Shown here: positions 63,863 through 64,000 of the stretch, piece after piece
Position numbering within the stretch: position 1 is the stretch's first letter
Layout: each line of letters opens with the position of its first letter
Assembly (NCBI GenBank): GCA_949752735.1
Contig: OX457042.1
Location: forward strand, 31,441,616-31,505,615
Length of the DNA: 64,000 bases
Reading direction: 5' to 3'
Source: Lumbricus terrestris
Taxonomy: Eukaryota > Annelida > Clitellata > Crassiclitellata > Lumbricidae
Translations under genes and position numbers: made by a program
Notes under the pieces: generated by a model
Seen by the model: only the letters and a program-made list of their open reading frames with translations
Told to the model about the DNA's origin: nothing
Databases searched by the model: none

Positions 63863-63923
63863 ACGGCTAAAGAAAAGAAAAAAGACGTGAGTGATAAACC
63901 ACTCGTCTTTTTTCTTTAGCCGT
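63863..63923. repeat. long imperfect hairpin
   Basis: acggctaaag..aaaaaagacg on the left pairs with cgtcttttttctttagccgt on the right, with 5-nt and 2-nt bulges and a short ataaac loop between gagtg and cactc. The right arm (tttagccgtg) is also part of the L2-like 3' sequence that follows, so the left arm may be a second, inverted piece of it. Confidence 0.75.
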
Positions 63924-64000
63924 GAGAGCTGAGAGAGCTCCTGAGTAGTTTTCTTAAAGAGAAACTACACTTGTAAGTCCATCGAATAAATGAATAAATA
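63900..64000 (+). mobile_element. L2-like LINE 3' end at the window edge
   Basis: ctttagccgtgagagctgag, agagctcctgagtagttttc, ttaaagagaaact, then tccatcgaataaatgaataa match the order (AGCCGTGGCTGG, hairpin, tail) of the other copies, with a diverged hairpin. Confidence 0.7.

Overview
The window is eukaryotic, and metazoan. It has a spliced gene with GT-AG introns, LINE and SINE retrotransposons, small hAT-type DNA elements and a very long satellite array. The gene is the 3' part of a kinesin-9 (KIF9-like) gene, so the organism builds motile cilia. The mix of L2/CR1-like and RTE-like LINEs with a tRNA-derived SINE suggests an aquatic invertebrate, perhaps an echinoderm or another deuterostome. 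The sequence alone does not settle the species.

Positions 1-42087 are one uninterrupted, single-orientation satellite: about 870 copies of a 48-bp monomer, broken only by a 200-N assembly gap at 22779-22978. Each monomer is three related 16-bp subunits. Rare marker variants recur at exact multiples of 48 bp, which shows higher-order repeats. From about 25.6 to 40.3 kb the order is nested: 16 bp, 48 bp, 1,056 bp (22 monomers), then superblocks of about 3.46-3.70 kb. The array ends abruptly at 42087 with near-consensus monomers.

Positions 42088-53.1 kb are a transposon graveyard with no convincing host gene. They hold tRNA-derived SINE copies, an 830-bp (ATGT)n/(ACAT)n microsatellite, truncated L2/CR1-like LINE 3' ends on both strands, and a three-level nest at 49-51.7 kb: a 163-bp hAT element inside an L2-like LINE inside an RTE-like LINE. 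A second small hAT family is at 47.6 and 52.0 kb.

Positions 53.7-63.5 kb carry, on the minus strand, nine exons of a KIF9-like gene. They join in frame into the last 398 residues, with every splice phase consistent; the motor domain lies beyond the right edge. Its introns hold more L2 3' ends, SINEs and hAT elements, several with clear target-site duplications.

The LINEs and SINEs share a 3'-terminal hairpin followed by a GCTAT(A/G)-type tail, and one copy has paired (compensatory) changes in both stem arms. This supports a model in which the SINE is mobilised by the L2-like LINE through a shared 3' structure.
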